A stretch of DNA of 64,000 nucleotides from CBFDBF01 sp050293315 (GCA_050293315.1 JBNKMS010000002.1:1-64000); one strand, 5' to 3'. Shown: positions 17,850-27,063, numbered from the stretch's first letter. Program-made: numbers and translations. Notes: a model not told the origin generated them from the sequence alone.

Positions 17850-18311
17850 CTAACAGCAGCCCTCCACGTAGGGATCAGGAAACCCCAGCTCAGCGAGAAT
17901 ATTGCGCTCTAGATCTTCCATTATAGCGGCATCCTCTTCGCTACTGTGGGAATAATTCAACAGGTGCAATACCCCATGCACCACCAGATGGGCCCAGTGG
18001 GCCTGTAGTGACTTCCCCTGTTGTTGCGCCTCGCGCTCCACCAGCGGGACGGCGATCACCAGGTCACCCAGCAAAGAGGTCTCCACCACATCCGGCAGGG
18101 ATACAGGGAAAGAGAGAATGTTGGTAGGTGCATCGACTCCCCTATAGCGGCTGTTCAGCTCTCTGCTCTCCTCCTCATCCACCAGGCGCACCACCAGCTC
18201 AGCCTCCTCACGACGATCGGTCAACGCTGCCTCTACCCAGCGCCTAAAGTCCTCCTCAGGGGGGACGAAGTCCATCTCCAGCACAGACTGCAGTTCCAGC
18301 TCCAGTCTCAC
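17850..18311 (-). CDS. ybeY: Endoribonuclease / rRNA maturation factor YbeY
   Basis: A 153-residue metal-dependent RNase needed for 16S rRNA 3' maturation and ribosome quality control. The zinc-binding motif HGVLHLLNYSH gives the HxxxHxxxxxH signature of the family. The substrate-side segment NSRYRGVDAPTNILSFP is also present. The start is a GTG at 18311, overlapping the phoH stop by four bases (GTGA), so translation is probably coupled. Confidence 0.93.
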   Translation of the reverse strand: MRLELELQSVLEMDFVPPEEDFRRWVEAALTDRREEAELVVRLVDEEESRELNSRYRGVDAPTNILSFPVSLPDVVETSLLGDLVIAVPLVEREAQQQGKSLQAHWAHLVVHGVLHLLNYSHSSEEDAAIMEDLERNILAELGFPDPYVEGCC

Positions 18312-19285
18312 TCCCCCTCCCGATCATAACTCTCATAGGCATTAACAATGCGCTGCACCAACGGATGGCGCACTACATCTCTTGAACTAAAGAAGGTAAA
18401 GCTAATACCCTCAACCTCTGGCAGCACAGAAACCACCTGTCGCAGCCCGGATGTCTGACCACGCGGCAGATCAATCTGGGTTATATCTCCGGTAATGACA
18501 GCGGTGGAGCCAAAACCGATACGGGTAAGGAGCATCTTCATCTGCTCCGGGGTGCTATTTTGTGCCTCATCCAAGATAATAAAGGACTCATTCAGGGTAC
18601 GGCCACGCATATAGGCGAGCGGCGCCACCTCAATCACATTGCGCTCAATCAGTCTGGCTACCCGCTCAAACCCCAGCATCTCGTAGAGGGCATCGTAGAG
18701 GGGACGCAGATAAGGATCTATCTTCTGGCTCATATCCCCCGGCAGAAAACCCAGGCGCTCACCAGCCTCAACAGCCGGACGCACCAATATCACCCGCCGC
18801 ACCTGGTCCCGCTCCAGGGCATCTACGGCAGCAGCCACCGCCAGGTAGGTCTTGCCAGTGCCGGCGGGGCCGATCCCGAAGTTGATATCATGGGTCACGA
18901 TACGGTGCAGATACTCCCGCTGATTGGGACCACGTGGCCGCACCATACCGCGACGGGTCTTGATTACAACCTCCGGCAGATCTGACTCCGGACTGTCCTG
19001 CAGTAGATCCTCGATACCGGACTCCTGCAGAAACAGATGCACCAACTGCGGAGTCAACACCTCCTCCTGTGCCTGCGCGTAGAGCCCCTTCAACAGCTCT
19101 GCGGCTGCATTTATTGAGGCTGCATCTCCATGCAGGCGGAAACGATTGCTCTGGTTATGGATCTCTATACCCAGCCGCCGTTCGATCTGACGCAGGTGCT
19201 CATCCAGTTGACCACAGAGGTTTGCCAGGAGATGGTTATCTTCCGGCGCAAGTACGACATCGATGGATTTGGGTGTGTCAGGCAT
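18308..19285 (-). CDS. ybeZ: PhoH-family ATPase (YbeZ)
   Basis: A 325-residue PhoH-like protein with an N-terminal KH-like region and a helicase-like ATPase core. Walker A is GPAGTGKTYLAVAAAV, the DEAQN motif (FIILDEAQNS) is Walker B, and TGDITQIDLPRG follows. YbeZ partners with YbeY in RNA metabolism. Its ATG shares one base with the miaB stop (TGATG). Although called PhoH-like, this copy belongs to the ybeY cluster rather than to the phosphate regulon. Confidence 0.92.
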   Translation of the reverse strand: MPDTPKSIDVVLAPEDNHLLANLCGQLDEHLRQIERRLGIEIHNQSNRFRLHGDAASINAAAELLKGLYAQAQEEVLTPQLVHLFLQESGIEDLLQDSPESDLPEVVIKTRRGMVRPRGPNQREYLHRIVTHDINFGIGPAGTGKTYLAVAAAVDALERDQVRRVILVRPAVEAGERLGFLPGDMSQKIDPYLRPLYDALYEMLGFERVARLIERNVIEVAPLAYMRGRTLNESFIILDEAQNSTPEQMKMLLTRIGFGSTAVITGDITQIDLPRGQTSGLRQVVSVLPEVEGISFTFFSSRDVVRHPLVQRIVNAYESYDREGE

Positions 19286-20631
19286 CAGGCGCTCTTGGCC
19301 AGTGATGAGCCTGCGAACCTGCCGCGCAGTGAGTTAGGCAACGCCTCGGTAATGGTTACATAGACCAGCTGACCTATAAGCTCGGCCGGACCATCAAAGT
19401 TGACCACCCTGTTGTTCTCGGTACGCCCAGCCAGCTGTGCCGAACTCTTGCGCGAGACCCCCTCTACCAGCACCAGCTGCTGAGTGCCAATCATACCTCT
19501 ACTAATCTGCTGACTCAGCTCGTTGACACGTTGCTGCAACCGCTGTAGCCGCTCCTGCTTCAGTGTCAATGGGATATCGTCCACCATATCTGCCGCCGGT
19601 GTCCCCGGTCTGGCACTATAGATAAAGCTGAACGATTGGTCGAAGCCGACCTCTTCGATCAGCTCCATGGTACGTTCGAAGTCTGCGTCGCTCTCACCAG
19701 GGAAACCGACAATAAAATCGGATGAGATGCTGATATCTGGACGCGCCTCCCGCAGACGACGAACAGTAGAGACATAATCACGCGCGGAGTGGCCACGCTT
19801 CATCAGCGCCAGAATCCGATCGGAACCACTCTGTACCGGCAGGTGCAGATGGCTCACCAACTCCGGCACCTCGGCAAACACCTCGATCAAACGATCCGAA
19901 AACTCCAGCGGATGGGAGGTGGTAAAGCGAATCCTCTCAATCCCATCGATCGCCGCCACATAGTGAATCAACAGTGGTAGATCAGCGTAGTCGCCATCAT
20001 CCATCACCCCGTTATAGGCATTCACATTCTGTCCCAGAAGATGGATCTCACGCACCCCCTGCTGTGCCAGACCGACCGCCTCCGCAATAACATCATCCAG
20101 CGGACGACTGATCTCCTCCCCTCGGGTAAATGGGACCACACAGTAGGTGCAGTATTTGGAGCAACCCTCCATCACGGTGACATAGGCAGAGGCACCATCC
20201 GCACGCGGCTGCGGCAGGGTGTCAAATTTCTCAATCTCCGGGAAGGAGACATCCACCACTGCGCCCTGCTCACGCCTCGCCCTGTCCAGCATCTGCGGCA
20301 GGCGGTGCATGGTCTGGGGACCAAACACCATATCCACGAAATCGGCCCGCTCCAGGATGGCATCGCCCTCCTGACTGGCGACACAGCCGCCCACACCGAT
20401 CACCAGCTCCGGGCGCTGCTGTTTCCAGGGACGCCAGCGACCAAGGTAGGAGAAGAGCTTCTCCTGTGCCTTCTCCCGGATCGAGCAGGTGTTAAGCAAC
20501 AGCACATCCGCCTGCTCTGGTAGCTCGACAAGCTCCAGGCCATGAGACGCCTTGAGCAGATCCGCGATTCGGGCGGAATCATACTCATTCATCTGACAAC
20601 CGAAGGTCTGTATATACAGCTTTTCTGCCAT
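19285..20631 (-). CDS. miaB: tRNA-2-methylthio-N6-dimethylallyladenosine synthase MiaB
   Basis: A 448-residue radical-SAM methylthiotransferase that turns i6A37 into ms2i6A37 in tRNAs reading UNN codons. The N-terminal UPF0004 domain binds one iron-sulfur cluster (Cys12 in FGCQMNEYD, the cysteine of NTCSIREKA, and one in GVGGCVASQ). The radical-SAM cluster motif is CSKYCTYC. A C-terminal TRAM domain (about 380-440) binds the tRNA. It is the first gene of the leftward operon, and the 145-base gap to the next gene should contain the promoter. Confidence 0.95.
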   Translation of the reverse strand: MAEKLYIQTFGCQMNEYDSARIADLLKASHGLELVELPEQADVLLLNTCSIREKAQEKLFSYLGRWRPWKQQRPELVIGVGGCVASQEGDAILERADFVDMVFGPQTMHRLPQMLDRARREQGAVVDVSFPEIEKFDTLPQPRADGASAYVTVMEGCSKYCTYCVVPFTRGEEISRPLDDVIAEAVGLAQQGVREIHLLGQNVNAYNGVMDDGDYADLPLLIHYVAAIDGIERIRFTTSHPLEFSDRLIEVFAEVPELVSHLHLPVQSGSDRILALMKRGHSARDYVSTVRRLREARPDISISSDFIVGFPGESDADFERTMELIEEVGFDQSFSFIYSARPGTPAADMVDDIPLTLKQERLQRLQQRVNELSQQISRGMIGTQQLVLVEGVSRKSSAQLAGRTENNRVVNFDGPAELIGQLVYVTITEALPNSLRGRFAGSSLAKSA

Positions 20632-20776
20632 GAAAGGGACAAAAATCTCAAAAGGGACAATGGGTTACACTCTAACGGAGCTTTTTGCTATTTGCGTGTC
20701 TAAGTATAGACGAAAGCATTATCCCTGAGCTACAGTCTCAGGGCAAACCCGGAGCAAATAAGGAGCCACGCCAGCC

Positions 20777-21706
20777 ATGTCGATACACCCAAGAATAAAA
20801 ATCGTCGCCGTAATCCTCACCACCTTTCTACTGACCGCCTGTGTAGAGTTTACAGAGCAGCGACTCACCTACAACGTTGAGGACAATGAGCTGACCATAT
20901 TTCAGGAGTACCGAGGGATATATGCCAAAGATATCAATCTCTCAGGCAAAAACAGGGAGAAGCATAAGAAAAAGACCAAACTGACCGCAGAAGAGCAGAA
21001 AGATATCGACTCTGTGATCAATGGCGAGCGCACCTTCTTTTTTAGCAATTGGATAATGGAGTATAACCGCGCCCATCTGGAGAAGGAGCTGGTGAAATAT
21101 AATGAGGAAAAACTGAGTCCGGAGGAGATAGCAGAAAGGAGCACCTGGATCCCCTTGATTGAACTGCTGCTGGCAAACGTCAAGGTGACTAATGGCGATT
21201 TCTACTTTGATGAGAAACAGCGCCTCAGCGGCTATCAAATAGTACGGGTGAAAAATGTTGACCAACTGATAACCGAGGTCAACAGCAGGATCTCAAAATG
21301 GATACTACAGACTAAGCCGACAGAGAATGGGGCCGAGATCCATAAGAAAAAACAGGAGATGGCAAAGGCCGGGCACCAATGGGTTAAACAAGATCGCAAC
21401 AGATTCACCATAAGCTACCCCGCTTCGGCTCAAGAGTACGACGAGCTAAAACAGGAGAGCAGCGGTTACACTGGAAACAGCAAGCCACCAATAACCACCG
21501 CATACAGTGACGGCATAGCGACCATAGATATCGGTACAGCAGATGCCGCCTTCGTGGTCATCTCAAAGGTGATGAGTGACACATACAGCCCGGTTGCGGT
21601 GGACTATATCTCATCGAAATATCAGATAAAGAATGATCTGGATATAGATGGAATAAAACAGTCTCTATTTAAGACCTCTGACCAGGCCGCGGTAGATAAG
21701 AAATAG
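20777..21706 (+). CDS. Putative lipoprotein of unknown function
   Basis: A 309-residue protein with a type II signal peptide: a basic start, a hydrophobic stretch 9-19 and lipobox LTAC with Cys22. Residues after the cysteine (VEFTEQRLTYN) are not a typical inner-membrane retention signal, so outer-membrane anchoring is plausible. The middle is rich in Lys and Glu (about 55-75 and 180-200). I do not recognise the family. It stands alone between divergent miaB and the convergent hsp20 pair, with AGGAG 9 bases before the ATG. Confidence 0.75.
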   Translation: MSIHPRIKIVAVILTTFLLTACVEFTEQRLTYNVEDNELTIFQEYRGIYAKDINLSGKNREKHKKKTKLTAEEQKDIDSVINGERTFFFSNWIMEYNRAHLEKELVKYNEEKLSPEEIAERSTWIPLIELLLANVKVTNGDFYFDEKQRLSGYQIVRVKNVDQLITEVNSRISKWILQTKPTENGAEIHKKKQEMAKAGHQWVKQDRNRFTISYPASAQEYDELKQESSGYTGNSKPPITTAYSDGIATIDIGTADAAFVVISKVMSDTYSPVAVDYISSKYQIKNDLDIDGIKQSLFKTSDQAAVDKK

Positions 21707-21740
21707 TTACCTCTTAGTCATACCTGCTAGACAATGGCAA

Positions 21741-21762
21741 CTCCGGCCCCTAGCGGCCGGAG
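21741..21762. terminator. GC-rich hairpin between convergent genes
   Basis: CTCCGGCC, a six-base loop and GGCCGGAG form a perfect 8-bp stem between the stop of the lipoprotein gene and that of the second hsp20 gene. No T run follows on either strand, so it could end transcripts from both sides only weakly. The position argues for a terminator or a 3'-end stabiliser. Confidence 0.5.
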
Positions 21763-21797
21763 CGCCTCTCGTATATGCGTGCTGCCCGCGGATACGC

Positions 21798-22193
21798 TTA
21801 ACCGACACGCACCTCAACCTTACGCGGCTTATGCTCCTCACGTTTCGGAATAGAGAGCGTCAACACCCCATCCTTTAGGCTGGCGTCGGCCTTCTCCCCA
21901 TCCAGCTCGCTACTTAGAGAGAAGTTACGCCGGTAGTGGGTGGAACGAATGTCGGCATGCAGCGCCTCCATCCCCTCAGGCATCGCAACCTCTGACACAC
22001 CCTCAATCGATAAGGTATCTTTATCGATCTGTATATTGAGTCGATCCTTCGATACACCGGGCATATCCGCCTGCACCGTAATACCTTTGTCGTTTTCAAA
22101 GATATTCACCGGAGGTCGGATTGCCCGCACCTGCCCCTTAGTCTCCTCTACCGACTTGGATGCATTTGTTGCTACATCTTTTCTCTTGGTCAT
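21798..22193 (-). CDS. Small heat-shock protein, Hsp20 family (second copy)
   Basis: A 131-residue alpha-crystallin-type chaperone that holds unfolding proteins. The alpha-crystallin domain runs about 28-120, with VQADMPGVSKDRLNIQID at its start and the closing strand DGVLTLSIPK. The N-terminal arm is short and polar, and no IXI tail is obvious. It starts at 22193, 18 bases after the upstream hsp20 stop, with a strong AGGAGG site, so the two are an operon. The two proteins are clearly distinct, so they may form mixed oligomers, as IbpA and IbpB do. Confidence 0.9.
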   Translation of the reverse strand: MTKRKDVATNASKSVEETKGQVRAIRPPVNIFENDKGITVQADMPGVSKDRLNIQIDKDTLSIEGVSEVAMPEGMEALHADIRSTHYRRNFSLSSELDGEKADASLKDGVLTLSIPKREEHKPRKVEVRVG

Positions 22194-22211
22194 GGCAAAA
22201 ACCTCCTGCTA

Positions 22212-22655
22212 CTACTGCACTTCGATCTGACGTGGCTTCTTGGCTTCATGGCGCTGGATGGTGATACGCAATATTCCATCTCTATAGTTCGCCTCTACCG
22301 CCTCTGGATCCACATCATCCGGCAGTGTTATCACCCGATGAAACTCTCCACTAAAGCGTTCGTTCCGAAAATAGTCGGCACCCTCTTCGGCAACCAACTT
22401 GCGCTCACCATCTATAGTCAGTAGGTTGCGCTGAATGGATATATCCAGACTCTTCGGATCGATGCCCGCAGCAAACAGATAGACATCAACCTGATCCGGC
22501 GTGCTGCCAATATTGATTGGCGGGTAGGTCCCTCGGGCAACCGCACGGATGCCGTTGGGCCATGGTCCGACACCAAACAGTAGATCCCTATCCCTCTCCA
22601 GGCGCCTAAGTTCGTCAAACAGGCCGCCCTCAAAACTACTCAGACTCCCAAACAT
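22212..22655 (-). CDS. Small heat-shock protein, Hsp20 family (first copy)
   Basis: A 147-residue alpha-crystallin chaperone. The N-terminal arm (1-45) begins MFGSLSSFEGGLFDELRRLE. The alpha-crystallin domain follows, with VDVYLFAAGIDPKSLDISIQ and the closing YRDGILRITIQ. A near-perfect ribosome site (AGGAGG) lies 7 bases before the ATG, and a good sigma-32-type promoter lies 52 bases upstream, so heat induction is likely. It leads a two-gene operon with the second hsp20. Confidence 0.92.
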   Translation of the reverse strand: MFGSLSSFEGGLFDELRRLERDRDLLFGVGPWPNGIRAVARGTYPPINIGSTPDQVDVYLFAAGIDPKSLDISIQRNLLTIDGERKLVAEEGADYFRNERFSGEFHRVITLPDDVDPEAVEANYRDGILRITIQRHEAKKPRQIEVQ

Positions 22656-22706
22656 TTAGGTACCTCCTATCGATTCACAATTAACCCAACTGGGCATTAC
22701 AATTTC

Positions 22707-22736
22707 TATATAGGGATCTGGTATTTTATTTTCAAG
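22707..22736 (-). promoter_or_regulatory. Sigma-32 (heat-shock) type promoter of the hsp20 operon
   Basis: Read leftwards, CTTGAAA (22736-22730), a 14-base spacer and CCCTATATA (22715-22707) match the heat-shock consensus CTTGAAA / CCCCATNT closely. It lies about 50 bases before the first hsp20 start, the place expected for its promoter. Confidence 0.75.
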
Positions 22737-22765
22737 TATCAAAATACTATTTTTTATACTTGTAT

Positions 22766-22792
22766 AACACCTTGTTAATAAGGTGTTTTTTT
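22766..22792 (+). terminator. Orphan rightward intrinsic terminator upstream of hsp20
   Basis: AACACCTT, a six-base loop and AAGGTGTT form a perfect 8-bp stem followed on the plus strand by a T-rich run. No rightward gene precedes it: the nearest is the lipoprotein gene ending at 21706. It may end antisense transcription, end a small unrecognised RNA, or act on the leftward strand as a palindromic protein-binding site. Confidence 0.5.
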
Positions 22793-22861
22793 ATATCTTA
22801 TCGCTAAATCTACACCATGGCAGATATCGCCGGTTAGGCAAACACAGTGTGCTGGAGAGTT

Positions 22862-22894
22862 TCAATAAAAAGGGCGGACCAATACGGCCCGCCC
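22862..22894 (-). terminator. Intrinsic terminator of katG
   Basis: Read leftwards, GGGCGG-G-CC pairs with GG-T-CCGCCC around the loop GTATT (22894-22872), followed by TTTTTATT. It lies 48 bases after the katG stop and separates katG from the hsp20 promoter. Confidence 0.8.
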
Positions 22895-22941
22895 ATAACC
22901 ACCTTCAGAGAGATCGTCCCTATGAAGGCCATCTCCTCATA

Positions 22942-25098
22942 TCAGACGCGATCAAAACGGTCTGCATTCATCACCTTGCTCCAGGCAGCAACAAAGTCGT
23001 GCACGAACTTCTCCTGGTTGTCATCCTGCGCATAGACCTCAGCATAGGCGCGAAGGATCGAGTTGGAGCCGAACACAAGATCTACCCTTGTCGCTGTCCA
23101 CTTGACCTCATCTGTCTTGCGATCACGGACCTCATACAGATTGTCGCCCGCCGGTTTCCAGCTGTTGCCCATATCGGTCAGGTTGACGAAGAAGTCATTC
23201 GACAAGACGCCTTCGCGCTCGGTAAACACACCGTGTTTAGTCCCACCGTGGTTGCTGCCAAGTACCCGCATGCCACCTACAAGTACCGTCATCTCCGGTG
23301 CGGTCAACCCCATAAGTTGGGTGCGATCTAGCATCAGCTCCTCCGGGGTCACGACGTAGTCCCGCTTTACCCAGTTACGATAGCCGTCATGGATCGGCTC
23401 CAGCCATGCAAACGAATCCACATCAGTCATCTCGTCGCTTGCATCGCCGCGTCCCGGTAGAAATGGAACTGTGATATCGTATCCGGCCGCCCTGGCAGCC
23501 TGTTCAATACCTACGTTACCTGCCAACACGATGACATCGGCAACACTGGCGCCGCTATCTGCCGCTATGCTCTCGAGCACAGCAAGAACTCGAGCGAGCC
23601 GTTCCGGCTCGTTGCCCTCCCAATTCTTCTGTGGGACCAGGCGAATGCGTGCGCCATTAGCGCCGCCACGCCTGTCCGAGCCACGGAAGGTCCTGGCGCT
23701 GTCCCAGGCGGTAACAACCATATCGCTTATGCTAAGACCGCCGGCCTCGATCTTTGCCTTAACGGCATCCACATCATAGCTGCTGCTACCAGCCGGTACC
23801 GGGTCCTGCCAGATCAAATCTTCAGCGGGTACGTCCGGCCCGATATAGCGCGCCTTCGGGCCCATGTCGCGGTGCGTAAGCTTAAACCAGGCACGGGCAA
23901 AGACCTCTGAAAAATAGGCTGGATCCTGATGGAATCGCTCGGAGATCTTGCGATACTCCGGATCCATCTTCATCGCCATATCGGCATCGGTCATAATCGG
24001 ATTGTGACGTATCGACGGGTCCTCGACATCTACCGGCCTATCCTCCTCCTTAATATCCACCGGCTCCCACTGCCAGGCGCCGGCGGGACTCTTCTTCAAC
24101 TCCCACTCATGGTTGAGCAGCATATCGAAGTAGCCGTTGTCCCACTGGGTAGGATGAGAGGTCCACGCACCTTCGATACCACTGGTAACGGTGTCACTAC
24201 CGATGCCACGTTTACTCTGGTTGTTCCAGCCCAGACCCTGCTCCTCGACAGCGGCACCCTCCGGCTCCGGGCCAAGCAATGATGCATCACCGTTACCGTG
24301 ACATTTACCCACGGTGTGACCACCTGCGGTCAGGGCGACGGTCTCCTCGTCGTTCATCGCCATCCGCTCGAAGGTAATGCGTACATCATGCGCAGTCTTC
24401 AGCGGGTCTGGTTTGCCATCCACACCCTCAGGGTTTACATAGATCAGGCCCATCATAACCGCGGCCAGCGGATTCTCCAGGTCCCGCTCACCGGAGTAAC
24501 GGCTACCCTCACTACCACTGGGCGCCAGCCACTCCTTCTCCGATCCCCAGTAGGTGTCCTTTTCCGGATGCCATATGTCCTCGCGGCCAAAGCCGAAACC
24601 GAAGGTCTTGAGCCCCATGGACTCATAGGCGATGGTGCCGGCATAGGCGATCAGGTCGGCCCAGCTGAGTTTGTTGCCGTATTTTTTCTTTATCGGCCAG
24701 AGCAGACGGCGCGCCTTGTCAAGGTTGGCGTTATCGGGCCAGGAGTTGATCGGCGCGAAGCGCTGGTTGCCGGTGCCGGCGCCGCCGCGACCATCGGCGG
24801 TACGATAGGTACCAGCCGCATGCCACGACATGCGGATCATCAGGCCACCGTAATGGCCCCAGTCCGCTGGCCACCACTCCTGGCCATCTGTCATAAGTGC
24901 ATGCATATCCCTCTTCAGTGCATCAAAATCGAGCTTCTTAATCTCTTCCCGATAGTTGAAATCCTCCCCCATCGGATCTGTCTTGCTGTCGTGTTGATGC
25001 AGGATGTCTAGACTCAGGGACTTGGGCCACCACTCGGTGACCGATACCTCTTCCGTCGTCACGGCTCCATGCATTACCGGGCATTTACCTTTAGACAT
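22942..25098 (-). CDS. katG: Catalase-peroxidase KatG
   Basis: A 718-residue bifunctional heme enzyme that destroys hydrogen peroxide. The distal heme pocket is RMSWHAAGTYR (Arg89, Trp92, His93), and the proximal histidine lies in TAGGHTVGKCHG. The YVNPEGV segment supplies the tyrosine of the Met-Tyr-Trp crosslink. The degenerate C-terminal half is present, so length is normal. There is no signal peptide. It is divergent from an OxyR-type regulator, with 153 bases between the starts, and ends in a clear terminator. Confidence 0.96.
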   Translation of the reverse strand: MSKGKCPVMHGAVTTEEVSVTEWWPKSLSLDILHQHDSKTDPMGEDFNYREEIKKLDFDALKRDMHALMTDGQEWWPADWGHYGGLMIRMSWHAAGTYRTADGRGGAGTGNQRFAPINSWPDNANLDKARRLLWPIKKKYGNKLSWADLIAYAGTIAYESMGLKTFGFGFGREDIWHPEKDTYWGSEKEWLAPSGSEGSRYSGERDLENPLAAVMMGLIYVNPEGVDGKPDPLKTAHDVRITFERMAMNDEETVALTAGGHTVGKCHGNGDASLLGPEPEGAAVEEQGLGWNNQSKRGIGSDTVTSGIEGAWTSHPTQWDNGYFDMLLNHEWELKKSPAGAWQWEPVDIKEEDRPVDVEDPSIRHNPIMTDADMAMKMDPEYRKISERFHQDPAYFSEVFARAWFKLTHRDMGPKARYIGPDVPAEDLIWQDPVPAGSSSYDVDAVKAKIEAGGLSISDMVVTAWDSARTFRGSDRRGGANGARIRLVPQKNWEGNEPERLARVLAVLESIAADSGASVADVIVLAGNVGIEQAARAAGYDITVPFLPGRGDASDEMTDVDSFAWLEPIHDGYRNWVKRDYVVTPEELMLDRTQLMGLTAPEMTVLVGGMRVLGSNHGGTKHGVFTEREGVLSNDFFVNLTDMGNSWKPAGDNLYEVRDRKTDEVKWTATRVDLVFGSNSILRAYAEVYAQDDNQEKFVHDFVAAWSKVMNADRFDRV

Positions 25099-25159
25099 TG
25101 CTCTATCTCCTTTCCTGTTTACAGCCTGTTTATGCTCAATTCTTGGATAATCCCAAGGG

Positions 25160-25189
25160 TTGACAGAGATAGTATGGCGTGGGTAAATT
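25160..25189 (+). promoter_or_regulatory. Candidate oxyR promoter in the katG-oxyR gap
   Basis: A perfect TTGACA (25160-25165) is followed after 18 bases by the weak -10 TAAATT. The same stretch holds ATAG and, further on, CTAT half-sites of the sort OxyR binds, but their spacing is not the classic one. It is 63 bases before the GTG start of oxyR. The opposite strand must carry the katG promoter, which I could not place. Confidence 0.35.
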
Positions 25190-25251
25190 CGAGTAAATCG
25201 ATCATTTATCCATTCTGTATTCGCTATTTCCGAATACCAGCGGAGGATACC

Positions 25252-26154
25252 GTGAAACTACTACCCAGTATGAAGCAGTTGGAATACCTGGTCGCCCTGG
25301 CCGATACAGAGCATTTTGGCAAGGCATCTGAGCGTTGCTGTGTGACTCCATCCACCCTTAGTGCGGGGATACGTGATCTGGAGGGCCTGTTTGGCCTGTC
25401 GTTGGCGGAACGGAGTAGGCGCCATGTGCAGATGACACCGATCGGGAATGATATCGCGCTACGGGCACGTCATCTGCTGCGCGATGCCGAGGAGATCATG
25501 GAGCTGGTGTCATCGAACAGAGAGCCGATGACAGGAGAGCTGAGACTGGGTGTTATACCGACGATAGGACCCTTTCTTCTCACCCCTGTTCTGACAGCCC
25601 TCAACAGCGAGTATCCTGATCTGAGGCTGTTTCTTGAGGAGGAGCTAACCGACCGTCTACTCGACCAGCTGCAACGGGGTGATATAGACGTTGCTCTACT
25701 TGCACTACCGTATGACACCAGAGATTTCGAGACCATGCTCCTGTTCGATGACGAGTTTCTGTTCGCCTGTAATCAAAACCACCCTCTATCCGGTAGACAG
25801 ACCATCTCCATCGGCGACCTGCATGAGCAGCCACTGATGCTGCTAGAGGAGGGCCACTGCCTGCGTTCACATGTCCTCGATGCCTGTAAGTTGGAGCAAC
25901 GTCATGGGCGCAACCGGTTCGAGGCCAGCAGCTTCTTTACCCTGGTGCAGATGGTTGCATCCGGTATCGGCGTCACCCTTCTGCCAAGGCTTGCCGTTGA
26001 TGCGAATATCACCGATGGGACCAATATTAAACTAGCACCCCTGGAAGATCCCTCTTTCCGCCAGATCGGCCTGGTATGGCGCCGCTCCTCTCTGCGCAGA
26101 CCGGAGTATGAGATATTGGGTGAGGCCATACGCTCCATCTATCCTGCCGACTAA
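25252..26154 (+). CDS. oxyR: Peroxide-sensing LysR-type regulator OxyR
   Basis: A 300-residue LysR-family regulator. The N-terminal winged helix contains LEYLVALADTEHFGKASERC and PSTLSAGIRDLE. The regulatory domain has the OxyR redox pair Cys203 and Cys212 in HCLRSHVLDAC, with the same nine-residue step as Cys199-Cys208 in E. coli, so peroxide sensing by disulfide formation is expected. I chose the GTG at 25252 because GGAGG lies 5 bases before it; the ATG at 25270 fits the E. coli start but lacks a ribosome site. It is divergent from katG, its likely target. Confidence 0.92.
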   Translation: MKLLPSMKQLEYLVALADTEHFGKASERCCVTPSTLSAGIRDLEGLFGLSLAERSRRHVQMTPIGNDIALRARHLLRDAEEIMELVSSNREPMTGELRLGVIPTIGPFLLTPVLTALNSEYPDLRLFLEEELTDRLLDQLQRGDIDVALLALPYDTRDFETMLLFDDEFLFACNQNHPLSGRQTISIGDLHEQPLMLLEEGHCLRSHVLDACKLEQRHGRNRFEASSFFTLVQMVASGIGVTLLPRLAVDANITDGTNIKLAPLEDPSFRQIGLVWRRSSLRRPEYEILGEAIRSIYPAD

Positions 26155-26224
26155 ATTCTATTTTACAAATGATACTATTTAGAATATTGCAGGTTGCATA
26201 TACCACCAATGACAGGACATACAT

Positions 26225-27019
26225 TTGAACCACCGAGCACGTAAAAGATTTGGCCAGAACTTCCTGCAAGATGCCGGGGTGATACAGCGGATCGTATCGA
26301 GCATCGCACCCAAAGCTGGAGAGCGGCTGGTAGAGATCGGCCCAGGACAGGGTGCCATCACTCGAGACCTACTGCGAGAGGTTGGACAGATGGATGCGGT
26401 GGAGCTAGACCGCGATCTGGTGGGACCACTGGCTAAGAGCTGCAAGGATATCGGTGAACTACGTATTCACAACGCCGATATCCTGAAGTTTGACCTCTGC
26501 TCCCTGGCAGTAGAGCAGAGTAAACTGCGGGTGGTCGGCAACCTGCCATACAACATCTCCACTCCGATTCTATTCCACCTACTGGAGCAGGCGCACTGTA
26601 TTAAAGATATGTACTTTATGTTGCAGCAGGAGGTGGTGGAGCGGATGGCGGCCCAGCCCGGCGGCAGGACCTACGGCCGCCTCTCGGTCATGCTACAGGC
26701 CCGCTGCCAGGTGACAGCTCTATTCACAATACCACCCGATGCATTCTCTCCTGCGCCCAAGGTCAACTCAGCCTTTGTCCGCATCACCCCTTGCACTACA
26801 CCGCCGGTACAGATTGATGACCAGCAACTTTTTCAGCAGTTGGTCACCCAGGCCTTCAGCCAGCGGCGCAAGACCCTGCGTAACAGCCTGAGCAAGTTAT
26901 TGGATGCAGAGACCATCCAGCAGCTCGGTATCGATCCAGGGCTGCGCGCCGAACGGTTGAGCGTGGAGGAGTTCTCCCGCCTGGCCAATGCGACTTGTAA
27001 AACCGCGATAGAGCCCTGA
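26225..27019 (+). CDS. rsmA: 16S rRNA dimethyladenosine transferase RsmA (KsgA)
   Basis: A 264-residue methyltransferase that dimethylates two adjacent adenosines in helix 45 of 16S rRNA during late 30S assembly. The SAM-binding motif VEIGPGQGAITRDL and the catalytic NLPYNIST motif are present. The start is a TTG at 26225 with AGGA 7 bases upstream; it gives RARKRFGQNFL, the normal family start. No gene of the usual surA-pdxA-apaGH neighbourhood is next to it. Confidence 0.93.
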   Translation: MNHRARKRFGQNFLQDAGVIQRIVSSIAPKAGERLVEIGPGQGAITRDLLREVGQMDAVELDRDLVGPLAKSCKDIGELRIHNADILKFDLCSLAVEQSKLRVVGNLPYNISTPILFHLLEQAHCIKDMYFMLQQEVVERMAAQPGGRTYGRLSVMLQARCQVTALFTIPPDAFSPAPKVNSAFVRITPCTTPPVQIDDQQLFQQLVTQAFSQRRKTLRNSLSKLLDAETIQQLGIDPGLRAERLSVEEFSRLANATCKTAIEP

Positions 27020-27063
27020 TATCTTAGGCACGCCCTGCTTAAACTCCTCCATGTTTTTAGGCT

